Part shown: in pieces, positions 1 through 8,328 of the stretch
Numbering within the stretch: position 1 is the stretch's first letter
Layout of the letters: every line of letters starts with the position of its first letter
Assembly: GCF_900108335.1 (NCBI RefSeq)
Contig: NZ_FNVT01000029.1
Location: 53,185-117,184 of the forward strand
DNA: 64,000 nt
Reading direction: 5' to 3'
Origin: Nonomuraea solani
Lineage (GTDB): Bacteria > Actinomycetota > Actinomycetes > Streptosporangiales > Streptosporangiaceae
Notes under the pieces: generated by a model
Seen by the model: only the letters and a program-made list of their open reading frames with translations
Told to the model about the DNA's origin: nothing
The model's database searches: none
Made by a program: the position numbers and the translations under genes

Positions 1-1650
1 CTTGGCCTCGACCGTGGCGGTCGAGCCCGGCTCCACCGTGACCGTCGTGGCGGACAGGCTCAGCGCGCCCGCGCCGGGCGCGGTGCCGTCCAGGTTGGTC
101 AGGGCGGGGGTGAGCGTCAGCGTGACGGGGGCCTGGCCGGAGTTGCCGTAGGTGATGGTGCCGCCGGGGGCGGTGGTGTCGCCGTCCTCGTGCACGCCCA
201 TGCTGATCGAGGCGGTGGCGGTCACGGTCTGCCGTACGGCCTTCGCCACGTCCAGGCGGCCGCCGCCCTGCTCGTACGCGGTCTGCCCGTCGATCGTCTT
301 CGCCGTGGACACCAGGGCGTCCTTGAGCTGCCCGGCCTTCCACTCGGGGTGCCGCTGGGCCAGGATCGCCGCCGCGCCGGCCACGTGCGGCGTGGCCATG
401 GACGTGCCGGAGAGCTTCGTGTGCAGGTCGTCGACCGGCGTCCCGAGGCTCGTCCCCGCCGCCCGGGCGGCGATGATGTTCACGCCGGGGGCGGTGATGT
501 CCGGCTTGAGCGCCTCGTCCAGGCGTGGGCCCCGGCTGGAGAAGGGGGCGAGCGCGTCGTTGGCGTCCACGGCGCCGACGGTCAGCGCCGAGGTGGCGGC
601 GCCGGGCGAGCCGACCTCGTACTCGCCGCCCTCGTTGCCGGCCGCGATGACGAACAGCGCGCCGGTCTCCGCCGTCAGCGTGTCCACGGCGGTGCTGAGC
701 GGGTCGGTGCCGTCGGTGGCGCCGCCGCCGAGGCTCATGTTGATCACATCGGCGCCGCTCTCCCTGGCCGCCCACTCCATGCCGGCGAGCACCTGGGACT
801 CCGTGCCGCTGCCGCGCGCGTCGAGAACCTTGCCGATCACCAGCTCGGCACCGGGAGCGACGCCCTTGCGCAGGCCCTTCGAGGCGGCGCCGGTGCCCGC
901 CACGGTGGCGGCGACGTGGGTGCCGTGCCCGTGCTCGTCCTTGGCCGAGCCGGTGTCGGTGAAGTCGCGGGTCGCGGTGACCTTGGCGGCGACGTCGGCG
1001 TGGGCCGGGTCGATGCCGGTGTCCAGGACGGCCACCTTGACGCCCTTGCCGTCGTACCCGTCCTGCCACGCCTGCGGGGCGCCCACCTGCGGGACGCTGT
1101 GCTCCAGCGACGCGGTGACCTTCCCGTCCAGCCAGATCTTGGCCAGCCCGTCGCGCAGGCGCGGCTCGGCGGTGGCGGCGCTCCACAGGACGGGTAGTTC
1201 GTCCTTGTCCGCCCGTAAGGCCCGTGCCTTGACGCTGCGCAGCGTGATCGCCTGGTCGTCGGCCTTCTCGTACGACAGGAGGAGCGGCAGGGTGTCGCTG
1301 CGCTCGTCGTCGTACCCCTGCTCGATCAGGTCGCCGACCGAGAACAGCCGCTCGTCCATGAGCCCGCGCGACAGGTACGGCACCATGTCGGCGGGCGTGA
1401 CCACCAGGTCGCCGTTCTCCTCCCTGGTGAAGAACCTCACGTCCTCCCGGCCCTTGGCGGGCCGCACGGTCGCCGAGCGCCTGCCGCCGGCGAACTCCCG
1501 CACCGACACCACGTCACCGGTGATCAGCGTGACGTGGCGCAGGGCGCCGGGGGCTGTGGCGGGCTCGGGTGCGGCGGCCTGCGCCGGCACCGGTACGGCC
1601 AGCATCGCCAGGCCCACACCGGCGGCGCCGAAGCGGGTGATCCATCTCAT
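1..1650 (-). CDS. Secreted S8 subtilisin-like serine protease (3' end outside window)
   Basis: Extracellular subtilase; about 550 residues are visible and the C-terminus lies beyond the left edge. The ATG at 1650 gives MRWITRFGAAG and a signal peptide ending near AQAAA, with an AGG 7-10 bases upstream. A prodomain-like segment fills roughly residues 30-190. The catalytic triad is present: Asp210 in VAVLDTGID, His242 in GHGTHVA and Ser417 in SGTSMATPHVA. The oxyanion Asn lies in AAGNEGGE. After about residue 455 the sequence becomes a beta-rich C-terminal domain (SISMGVHEDGDTTAPGG), common in large actinobacterial subtilases. Family assignment is secure; substrate unknown. Confidence 0.93.
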   Translation of the reverse strand, partial: MRWITRFGAAGVGLAMLAVPVPAQAAAPEPATAPGALRHVTLITGDVVSVREFAGGRRSATVRPAKGREDVRFFTREENGDLVVTPADMVPYLSRGLMDERLFSVGDLIEQGYDDERSDTLPLLLSYEKADDQAITLRSVKARALRADKDELPVLWSAATAEPRLRDGLAKIWLDGKVTASLEHSVPQVGAPQAWQDGYDGKGVKVAVLDTGIDPAHADVAAKVTATRDFTDTGSAKDEHGHGTHVAATVAGTGAASKGLRKGVAPGAELVIGKVLDARGSGTESQVLAGMEWAARESGADVINMSLGGGATDGTDPLSTAVDTLTAETGALFVIAAGNEGGEYEVGSPGAATSALTVGAVDANDALAPFSSRGPRLDEALKPDITAPGVNIIAARAAGTSLGTPVDDLHTKLSGTSMATPHVAGAAAILAQRHPEWKAGQLKDALVSTAKTIDGQTAYEQGGGRLDVAKAVRQTVTATASISMGVHEDGDTTAPGGTITYGNSGQAPVTLTLTPALTNLDGTAPGAGALSLSATTVTVEPGSTATVEAK

Positions 1651-1821
1651 GAACGAACCTACTTTGACTCGTCGCGCTATTCGTTCAAGAGAATGAAGGA
1701 TCAGACCGGTCCAGAGGCACCCCTATGGCCTGGCTAAACAGCGACATGTCATGAATATGACACCTTCACTTCACCGACGTGAGCGGCAGCCGGCGCCCGG
1801 CCGCGACGTCCTTGGCGGTGA

Positions 1822-3201
1822 TCAGGTTGAGCACGATGTCCCCTTCGAAGAGGGGGTGTCGCCGGCCGGCAGCGCGCCCGTCGTGACGTACCGGCTGACG
1901 TGGTCGATCACGCACGGGTTGGCCATGGCGGCGAACAGGTTGTGCCCGGGGCCGTCAAACTTGATCATCCGGCTGCCGGGCACCTGGGCGGCCACCCGGG
2001 ACGTGCCGCCGAAGTCGAGCCAGGTGCCGGCGCCGAGCAGCGGCGGGAGCGTGCGGGGCAGCGGCTTCGGCGGGTTGCTGACCGGGGCCGGCCAGCCGGC
2101 GCAGGTGAGCGGGAGGTGCCAGGCGAGCGGGAACACGCCGCCCAGGTTGGGGGCGACCTTGTCCAGGCGCTTGACCGTACGCGCGACCTGCTTCGGCCCG
2201 GTGGGACGGGGGAAGTCGAGGCACTCCTTCACCCCGCCGCCCGACAGTCCCGGGTACGGGTTCTTCTCGGAGGCGGCGAAGTTCGAGGCGTCACCGCGCT
2301 CCGCCTCCCCGATGGCCGCCGTGAGCCTGGCGTAGTTCGACGAGTCCCACCTGACCTGCTGGAACAGCAGCATCCGCAGTTGCGCCCCGGTGTAGGCCGC
2401 GTTCACCTTCGGGGCCGGGATCGGTTTCTTGTCCGCGGCGGCGACCAGGGCCCGCCAGCGCCGCTCCAGCTCCGGTCCGCCCTGCTCGAAGAAGCGGTCC
2501 ATCAGGGGCTCGTAGTCGCGGGCGAGGGCGTCGAGCTCACGCTGCCAGTCGCGCGGGCTGTGGTTGCCCGTGCCGTCGATGTAGATGGTGCGCACCCTTT
2601 CTGGGAACTGCCGGGCGTACGCCTGGGCGATGGTGCCGCCGTACGAGGTGCCGATGAAGTTCATCTCCTTCTCGCCGAGGGCCCGGCGGATGGCGTCGGC
2701 GTCGCGGGCGTCGCTCGCGGAGTCCATGTGGTCGAAGAGGCCGGGGTCGGTGCTGCGGCACTTGTCCGCCCTGGCCCGGTTCTCGGCCGCGAGGCGGTCG
2801 AAGGCGGCCTGGTCCGCGGGCACGCGGTCCGGCGTGCGGACGAGGCCCCAGTCGCAGTTCAGCACCGGGGTGCTGAGGCCGGGATAGCCGCGCGGGTCCC
2901 AGGTGATGACGTCCATCGACTCCCGGATCTTGGCGAAGATCTGCGGCCGCGCCCCCAGGGCGGCGATCTGGCCGCCCTGGGGGCCGCCGAAGTTGATCAG
3001 CACGGAGCCCTTCCTGGTTCCGGTGGCGGGCAGGCGGGCCATCTTGAGATTGAGCTTCCGGGTGCTGCCCGGCGCCAGGGCCACGGGCAGGTCCGCGCAC
3101 CGCAGCGCGGACTGCCCGGGGCAGGCGGTCCACTGGAGCTCTTCGGCGGCGGCCGGGGCGGGGGTGGTCAGCACGGTCAGTGCCAGCAGAGTTCTGATCA
3201 C
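1822..3201 (-). CDS. Secreted alpha/beta hydrolase, TAP-like (tripeptidyl aminopeptidase family)
   Basis: Probable exported peptidase or esterase of the S33/TAP family, about 459 residues. The GTG at 3201 starts VIRTLLALTVLTTPAPAAA, a signal peptide. The oxyanion motif NFGGPQGG, the nucleophile elbow GTSYGG and the C-terminal GPGHN histidine are all visible. The frame stops at 1822 after GTSCST. The next frame continues to a TGA at 1766 with 25 codons that all end in G or C, so a one-base slip in the G5 run at 1852-1856 may have cut a longer C-terminus. Against this, LPxxGTxC-like endings are normal in the family. It is divergent from the sensor kinase at 3292. Confidence 0.85.
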   Translation of the reverse strand: MIRTLLALTVLTTPAPAAAEELQWTACPGQSALRCADLPVALAPGSTRKLNLKMARLPATGTRKGSVLINFGGPQGGQIAALGARPQIFAKIRESMDVITWDPRGYPGLSTPVLNCDWGLVRTPDRVPADQAAFDRLAAENRARADKCRSTDPGLFDHMDSASDARDADAIRRALGEKEMNFIGTSYGGTIAQAYARQFPERVRTIYIDGTGNHSPRDWQRELDALARDYEPLMDRFFEQGGPELERRWRALVAAADKKPIPAPKVNAAYTGAQLRMLLFQQVRWDSSNYARLTAAIGEAERGDASNFAASEKNPYPGLSGGGVKECLDFPRPTGPKQVARTVKRLDKVAPNLGGVFPLAWHLPLTCAGWPAPVSNPPKPLPRTLPPLLGAGTWLDFGGTSRVAAQVPGSRMIKFDGPGHNLFAAMANPCVIDHVSRYVTTGALPAGDTPSSKGTSCST

Positions 3202-3291
3202 CCGGAGAACGCTACGAACGGCGGGCCGGTCCGCTCTGCCTCCGGAAGTAGCCGTCTTTGTCCACGAAAGTTGATGAGTAGGGTGTGGCGC

Positions 3292-4278
3292 ATGGCGTGG
3301 TTCGCGCGGGTTGTGGCGGTCGTGATCGCCGATGCGACGCTGTTGTGGCTGGACGGGATGGCTTTCGCCGGATACGCCGTGCTGACGGCGCTCGCCATGA
3401 CGGCCGCCCGCCGGCTGCCCCTCGCCGCGTTCTTGGCCGCCGTGACCATGGCGTTGTTCACCGGCGGGTCGTACGCGCTGCTGGTCTGCACCGCGTACGA
3501 GGCCGGGCAGCGCATCTCCACGCGCAGGGACGTGGTGGTGATCGCCGGCGCGGTGGTGGCGCACCTGGGCGTGCTGCTGATGGCGGCGGAGCGATCGCTG
3601 ATCGCGGACGAGCCGGTCGGCGTGCTGGCCCGGGTCGGGGTTCTCACGGTGCTGCCGGTGATGGCCGGGCGCTACCTCGCCCAGCAGCGCGAGCTGACCG
3701 CCGCCAGGGAGCGGCTGCGCATCGCACGCGACATGCACGACTCGCTCGGCCACCTGCTCAGCCTGGTGTCGGTGCGGGCGGCGGAGCTGGAGGTCGGGCC
3801 GTTGCCGCCCGAGCAGCGGCGGGCCGTACGCGGCCTGGCGGGCGCGGCGCGGGCCGCCGTCGCCGAGCTGCACCAGGTGGTGGGCGCCCTGCGGCACACC
3901 GGCGGGCCCGGCCTGGCGGACGTCGATGAGCTGGTCGAACGGTTCCGGGCGGCGGGCGGCGAGGTCACGTTCGAACGGATCGGGCCGGCCGCGCCGCTGA
4001 CCGGCGAGTCCGCCTACCGGGTCGTCCAGGAAGGGCTGACGAACGCGGCCAAGCACGCTCCCGGCGCGCCGGTCCGCGTGTCGCTCGACTGGCAGCCCGA
4101 CGCCCTCCTCGTCACCGTGGTGACGCCGGGCGCGCGCTCGGGGAGCGCGGGCGGGCACGGCCTTGCCGGGCTGGCCGAGCGGGTGCGCGAGGAGGGCGGG
4201 TTGCTGCGGGTGCACGACGAGCCGCACGAGTTCCGGCTGGTCGCGATGCTGCCGGTCCAGGTGGGGGCGGCCGCTTGA
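3292..4278 (+). CDS. Membrane sensor histidine kinase, NarL-type (HisKA_3)
   Basis: Sensor kinase of a two-component system, 328 residues from the ATG at 3292, which has AGGG 8 bases upstream; an ATG at 3274 is the alternative. Four or five membrane helices fill residues 1-130. They are followed by the dimerisation/phosphoacceptor motif ERLRIARDMHDSLGHLL with His149 as the likely phosphorylation site. The ATPase domain has its N box at Asn251 (EGLTNAAKHA) and a GGHGLAGLAERV glycine loop. There is no large extracellular sensor, so it probably senses in or near the membrane. Its stop overlaps the response regulator start by four bases, so the two are translationally coupled. Confidence 0.92.
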   Translation: MAWFARVVAVVIADATLLWLDGMAFAGYAVLTALAMTAARRLPLAAFLAAVTMALFTGGSYALLVCTAYEAGQRISTRRDVVVIAGAVVAHLGVLLMAAERSLIADEPVGVLARVGVLTVLPVMAGRYLAQQRELTAARERLRIARDMHDSLGHLLSLVSVRAAELEVGPLPPEQRRAVRGLAGAARAAVAELHQVVGALRHTGGPGLADVDELVERFRAAGGEVTFERIGPAAPLTGESAYRVVQEGLTNAAKHAPGAPVRVSLDWQPDALLVTVVTPGARSGSAGGHGLAGLAERVREEGGLLRVHDEPHEFRLVAMLPVQVGAAA

Positions 4279-4910
4279 TCAGGGTGCTGATCGCGGACGA
4301 CGAGCCGCTCATCACGGCGGGCATCAGGACCGTGCTGGAGTCGGCCGGGGACATCGAGGTGGTGGCGGGCGCGGCGAACGGGCGCGAGGCCGTGGCGGCC
4401 GCCCGCCGGCACCGCGTGGACGTGGCGCTGCTCGACATCTCGATGCCGGTGCTGGACGGGCTGGCCGCGGCGGCTCAGTTGGGCGGGCCGCGGGTGGTGA
4501 TGCTCACGGCGTTCGGGGACGAGGAGAACGTACGGCGAGCCCTCCAACAAGGCGTTTCCGGATTTGTCCTGAAAAGTTGCGACCCCGACGAGCTCATTCG
4601 CGCCGTCCGGGCCGCCCACGCCGGGCAGGCGTACCTCTCCCCGGCCGTGACGCGGCACGTCCTCGGCATGGTCTCCTTCGGCGGCGGCGACCGCGCCCGG
4701 GAGGCGGACCGGCGGCTGTCCGTCCTGACGCCCCGGGAGCGCGAGGTGCTCACCCACGTGGCCGAGGGGTTGTCCAACGCGGAGGTGGGCAGGCGGGTCC
4801 ACATGAGCGAGGCCACGGTCAAGACGTACGTGAGCCGCGTCCTGGCCAAGCTCGGCTGCGCGAACCGCGTACAGGCCGCACTCCTGCTCAGAGACGCCGC
4901 CCAGGACTGA
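4275..4910 (+). CDS. Response regulator, NarL/LuxR family
   Basis: DNA-binding partner of the upstream kinase, 211 residues, starting with TTG inside the kinase stop (TTGA overlap). The receiver domain (1-120) has the acidic pair DDE, phosphoacceptor Asp54 in LLDISMP, Thr in MLTAF and Lys in FVLKSC. The C-terminal LuxR helix-turn-helix reads LTPREREVLTHVAEGLSNAEV then VKTYVSRVLAKL. The pair resembles DesK/DesR-like regulators that act on membrane or transporter genes. The only neighbouring transporter is the ABC remnant just downstream. Confidence 0.94.
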   Translation: MIRVLIADDEPLITAGIRTVLESAGDIEVVAGAANGREAVAAARRHRVDVALLDISMPVLDGLAAAAQLGGPRVVMLTAFGDEENVRRALQQGVSGFVLKSCDPDELIRAVRAAHAGQAYLSPAVTRHVLGMVSFGGGDRAREADRRLSVLTPREREVLTHVAEGLSNAEVGRRVHMSEATVKTYVSRVLAKLGCANRVQAALLLRDAAQD

Positions 4911-4942
4911 CCGTGTACGCCCACCACAGCTCATCGCCACGA

Positions 4943-5219
4943 CCATGACCGCCGCGAACGCGTCCACCCGCAGGTCCCGTTCGAGGCTCGCGGCCAGCCG
5001 AGCCGCGAAGAAGCGGCGTACCACGGCCATGGAGAAGCGGGCGAGTGCGAGGACGAGCAGCAGGGTCAGCCAGGGCGGCAGCGCCTGCCGCCCGGTCATC
5101 AGGACGTGGTCGACGATCTGGCGGAGCACCAGGGGAGACAGGACGTTGAGCGCGCCGGTGACGGCGGAGAGCGCCAGCCCGATGGCCGCGCGCCGGTCTC
5201 TGATCGTGGATAAGAGCAT
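4943..5219 (-). pseudogene. Remnant of an ABC exporter (N-terminal transmembrane part only)
   Basis: Starting at the ATG at 5219, about 92 residues match the first transmembrane half of an ABC exporter: MLLSTIRDRRAAIG, then LSPLVLRQIVDHVL, LARFSMAVVRRFF and ERDLRVDAFAAV. Homology stops near 4943, and the frame continues as meaningless sequence antisense to the response regulator. The remaining membrane helices and the whole ATPase are missing. A TATAAT hexamer on the minus strand (5262-5267) still sits about 45 bases before the ATG. I read this as a decayed transporter gene, perhaps the former target of the adjacent two-component system. Confidence 0.7.
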
Positions 5220-5289
5220 GAAAAGCAGAAATGCCCGGCCGTGTACGGCCGAGCTGTGATCATTATATCGGGTAACGGGAAGGTGGAAC

Positions 5290-5859
5290 ATGGCTTTCGA
5301 TCACAACGACCACTACCACCGGGCACTGCTGCGCCTCGCCCCCCGCGACGGGAAGGCGCTGGACGTCGGGTGCGGGACCGGGCGGTTCGCGCGGCGGCTC
5401 GCGGCGCGCGGGCTGGAGGTCGACGCGGTGGACCCGGCCCCGGAGGTGATCGAGGCCGCCGCCCCCGCACCCGGCGTCCGCTACCTCCATGCCGACATCA
5501 CGGACATGGAGCTGCCCCAGGGCCATTACGCCTACATCTCGTGCCTGGCGAGCATCCACCACGTGCCGTTCGGCACCGTCGCCGCGCTGCGGGACGCGCT
5601 GGCGCCCGGCGGCGTGCTGGCCATCCTCGGCTGCTACCCCGAGCGGACGGTCACGGACTACGCCTGGAGCGCCGTCGCCATCCCGGTGAACGCGGCCGCC
5701 CGGCTCGCGAACTCCGGCCGTGGCACCGCGAGCCCCGCCCCGGTGCGGCAGCCCGAGATGTCCCTGGAGGAGATCAGGCAGGAGGCCGGCGTGCTCCTGC
5801 CTGGATCAACTCTCCGCCGCCTGCTCTTCTGGCGGTACCTGCTCGTCTATCGCCGCTAG
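5290..5859 (+). CDS. Class I SAM-dependent methyltransferase
   Basis: Small methyltransferase of 189 residues; substrate unknown. The ATG at 5290 has a GGGAAGG Shine-Dalgarno. Motif I is ALDVGCGTGRFARRLAARG (residues about 24-42), the acidic end of strand 2 is VDAVDPA, and the post-motif HADITDMELP and CLASIHHVP segments follow. The C-terminus (LRRLLFWRYLLVYRR) is typical of UbiE/ubiquinone-like short methyltransferases in actinomycetes. It converges with the secreted-protein gene on the other strand, the two ends overlapping by four bases. Confidence 0.88.
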   Translation: MAFDHNDHYHRALLRLAPRDGKALDVGCGTGRFARRLAARGLEVDAVDPAPEVIEAAAPAPGVRYLHADITDMELPQGHYAYISCLASIHHVPFGTVAALRDALAPGGVLAILGCYPERTVTDYAWSAVAIPVNAAARLANSGRGTASPAPVRQPEMSLEEIRQEAGVLLPGSTLRRLLFWRYLLVYRR

Positions 5860-6638
5860 TTGTAGCGGTACAGCCTGGTGGCCTTGCGCCGGCCGTGGTC
5901 GAACACCGAGGCCCGGTACATGCTGATCGACAGCTCGCCGTGCTCGGCCTTGCCGCACGTGTTCAGCCCGGCGAGCTGGTGGATCTCGAAGCGGGCCGTC
6001 GGGTCGCCGCCCACGAAGTACTCGGCGCGGGCCTGGTACTCGTCGGCCTTGGTGTCGCAGGCGTACACGACCGTCTTGCGCTCGGAGAAGCAGGTGCTGG
6101 CGGCGGCCTTCGTCGAGGTGCACACCTTCGATTTGGCCTGGGCCGTGGCCGGGGTGGTGCGGGTGTCGCGCTTGACCGGGTACTTGGCGACGTTCTGGAC
6201 CGTCTTCCAGCGGCCGTACTTCACGCGGTGGCCGCCCCGGTAGAGGGAGGCGCGGAAGGTCACGGTCTTGCCGATCTCGCGGTTGCCGCGTACCTCGCCG
6301 TTGCGGGCGAGGTTGTGGATGACGTACTTGGTGCCCAGGTAGCCGTTCAGGTAGTACTCGACCGCCGGGTGGAGCTTGTCGTCGGCGGTGTCCTCGACCG
6401 TGATGCCCGGCCGGTCGCTCCCGTCGGGGCCCACGCACACCTCGGCGCCCTTGAGCCGGGCGCACGTGGGATCGGCGGCGGCCTCCTCCGTGGCGGTCGT
6501 CGGAGCCGAGACGGGGACCGCCGTCGGAACGGCGGCCACGGACGCCGGGCGAGGCCCGACCTCGGCCGCCGCCCCGTCGATGCTGAGCGCGGTGGCCACC
6601 AACATGGCCGTCGCGATGAATGTGCGCTTTAACGCCAC
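5856..6638 (-). CDS. Hypothetical secreted protein
   Basis: No family recognised. The GTG at 6638 has GAGG 6 bases upstream and opens VALKRTFIATAMLVATALSIDGAAA, a clear Sec signal peptide (260 residues in total). The Ala/Thr/Pro-rich linker PASVAAVPTAVPVSAPTTAT precedes a mature domain with six cysteines, which could form disulfides (CARLKGAEVC, VCTSTK, STCFSE, YACDTK, NTCGKAE). Repeated beta-strand phrases such as VTFRASLYRGG and LSISMYRASVF suggest two related beta-sandwich halves. An in-frame GTG at 6665 is a possible earlier start. Probably an extracellular or cell-wall-exposed protein. Confidence 0.75.
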   Translation of the reverse strand: MALKRTFIATAMLVATALSIDGAAAEVGPRPASVAAVPTAVPVSAPTTATEEAAADPTCARLKGAEVCVGPDGSDRPGITVEDTADDKLHPAVEYYLNGYLGTKYVIHNLARNGEVRGNREIGKTVTFRASLYRGGHRVKYGRWKTVQNVAKYPVKRDTRTTPATAQAKSKVCTSTKAAASTCFSERKTVVYACDTKADEYQARAEYFVGGDPTARFEIHQLAGLNTCGKAEHGELSISMYRASVFDHGRRKATRLYRYN

Positions 6639-6730
6639 TCGGACCTCACCAGCCTCGTTTGTCACACTGCTTTGCCTGGGTGTGACGCGGAAAATGGGAG
6701 AAAGGTTCCGATCGGTTCAGCGCCCGTTCA

Positions 6731-7225
6731 TCAAGAAGCCGGTTTCGCCTTCGATATCAAGCTGGCCAGCAGCAGGAGCAGCGAACTCTGGGCCAGCATG
6801 CCGGGCGCCAGCGGCGGCGCGTTTCCGACCGACTTCGTGAGCGCCTGCCACCACTGCGACAGGGGCGAGAGCGTGTCCCAGGCCGGGTCCATGGCGCCCA
6901 TGCCGTGGTTGACGGACACGTGCATGAAGACGCCGTACGCCGAGGCGAGCAGCACGACGCCGGCCAGTGCCCGGACCACCGTCACCACCCGACCGGAGTC
7001 GCGCAGGGCGAGCAGGGCGAGCGCGGCCACCAGCAGCGCCACGGCGAACCAGGGGATGAGCTGCGTGAAGCTCTGCCAGTGACGTTCGAAGGCGAGCTCG
7101 AGTGCGGCGCCGCCGATGCCGATCGCGACCAGCGCCAGGAGCCCGAGGCGCAGCACGCCGGGGCCGGCCGGGGCGAGCCGGCGATGGTTCGGGCGAGCAG
7201 CGGTGCGAGGGGGAGTTGAGGTCAT
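6731..7225 (-). CDS. Hypothetical membrane protein
   Basis: 164 residues with four predicted membrane helices: LRLGLLALVAIGIGGAALEL, LIPWFAVALLVAALALLAL, VVRALAGVVLLASAYGVFMHV and a last one at LAQSSLLLLLASLI. The loop between helices 3 and 4 carries HVSVNHGMGAMDP, a histidine-rich phrase. No enzymatic motif is visible and no family is recognised. It lies 92 bases downstream of nothing co-directional, so it is probably transcribed alone. The start is at the ATG at 7225, without a strong Shine-Dalgarno. Confidence 0.72.
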   Translation of the reverse strand: MTSTPPRTAARPNHRRLAPAGPGVLRLGLLALVAIGIGGAALELAFERHWQSFTQLIPWFAVALLVAALALLALRDSGRVVTVVRALAGVVLLASAYGVFMHVSVNHGMGAMDPAWDTLSPLSQWWQALTKSVGNAPPLAPGMLAQSSLLLLLASLISKAKPAS

Positions 7226-7364
7226 GCGGGACCACCGTCCGGATGCGAGGTCTCTTAGTCGCCTCCAAGTTCTCCGGACATCCTTGGAGAAACCTCAGCG
7301 AAGTCTGAAGATCTCGTGAGAACTGGCGCTGCACGACATCTTCACGACATTCGCACACCAACCT

Positions 7365-7417
7365 GGTGGAACGGTACGAGTCCACAGGGTGTGCTCGAAA
7401 GGCCCTGGCGTTCCACC
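7365..7417. promoter_or_regulatory. Nested inverted repeat in the 5' region of the 7459 gene
   Basis: GGTGGAACG (7365-7373) pairs with CGTTCCACC (7409-7417). Inside the loop, CAGGG (7385-7389) pairs with CCCTG (7403-7407). It sits 42 bases before the chosen GTG start, so it could be a structured leader or an operator. A second shorter repeat, CTCCAAG/CTTGGAG, lies at 7263-7269/7283-7289. Confidence 0.45.
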
Positions 7418-7458
7418 GGCGGCGCGTTGAGAGTGGTGCCATAAGAAGGTGGGTGTGC

Positions 7459-8280
7459 GTGGTGACGAACTGGATTGACGAGCCCATCGTGGATCCCGGC
7501 GTGCCGGAGCGGGACAGATGGCGCATCATCGGCGCGTCCGGGCTCCTGCTCGGCCGCCCGGACCCCGAACCGCCCCCCTGGGTCCGCCACCTGTTCGCCG
7601 TGGGCGCGGCCGGGGCGGCCGCGATCGGAGGGGTGCTGAGCGTCGCGGCGATCGGCACCGGCCACGAGTCCGCCGGGCTCGCCGCCCTGATGGTCTTCCT
7701 GACCGCCGTGCTGTTCATCGGCGTCGCCCGGCCCAGCACGGGCCAGCGCCTGGCCACCCGGTACGCCGGTCACTACGTCATCCCCGCCCAGCTCGACGAC
7801 CCCGCCCTCGACCTGCTGACCAGGGCCAGAAAGGCGATCCAGGACGTCACCGCGTCCCGCGTGCACCGCCTGGGCCTCCTGGACGGCATCGCCAACGACG
7901 TCGTGCTGCCCGAGCGCCTCTGGGACGTCGCCCGCCTCGTACGCACCCATGCCGACCTGCGCGTGGAGCAGGCCGAGGCGCTGGCCGAGCTCATGACCCC
8001 CGAGTTGGCCGCCGTCCTCGAACCCCAGCAGGAGGCCCTGCGCCGCTCGGTGGCGGCGGTCACCGAACGGGTGTGGGAGCTGGAGGTGTACGCCTCCCGG
8101 GTGCGCGCGGCCGATTCGGCGCTGCGGGCGAGCGAACTGCAGAAGAGCAACGACAAGTATCGCGACCTGTTGGCCCAGACGGGCGACACCGAGGGCCTGC
8201 GCGCCCTGACCGACCAGGCCGACGCCCTCACCACGACCCTGCGCGAGGCGATAGCCGCCGGCCAGACCCTCAGCCTCTAG
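7459..8280 (+). CDS. Hypothetical protein with two membrane helices and a long helical cytoplasmic domain
   Basis: 273 residues. Three GTG codons are possible starts (7453, 7459, 7462); 7459 has the strong AAGAAGG at the best spacing (9 bases). Two adjacent hydrophobic segments, HLFAVGAAGAAAIGGVLSVAAIG and LAALMVFLTAVLFIGVA, occupy residues about 38-85. They are followed by about 185 residues of Ala/Leu/Arg/Glu-rich helix with likely coiled coil (VWELEVYASRVRAADSALRASELQ). No catalytic motif is visible. I do not recognise the family; a membrane-anchored scaffold is only a guess. Confidence 0.75.
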   Translation: MVTNWIDEPIVDPGVPERDRWRIIGASGLLLGRPDPEPPPWVRHLFAVGAAGAAAIGGVLSVAAIGTGHESAGLAALMVFLTAVLFIGVARPSTGQRLATRYAGHYVIPAQLDDPALDLLTRARKAIQDVTASRVHRLGLLDGIANDVVLPERLWDVARLVRTHADLRVEQAEALAELMTPELAAVLEPQQEALRRSVAAVTERVWELEVYASRVRAADSALRASELQKSNDKYRDLLAQTGDTEGLRALTDQADALTTTLREAIAAGQTLSL

Positions 8281-8328
8281 CCTTGTGAATATCCGCGGCC
8301 TTCCAGAGAGCCTCTTTCTACAGAGACC

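Noticed and set aside
152..1696. Long plus-strand open frames across the first 1.7 kb
   Set aside because: They are antisense to the subtilase, whose catalytic triad and signal peptide are clear on the minus strand.
1900..3270. Plus-strand extension of the histidine kinase frame back to 1900
   Set aside because: It is antisense to the hydrolase and carries no family sequence. The kinase has a good ribosome site at 3292.
7366..7458. Upstream extension of the 7459 gene to an ATG-like start at 7366
   Set aside because: It would run through the nested inverted repeat with poor coding bias. The GTG at 7459 has a strong ribosome site.
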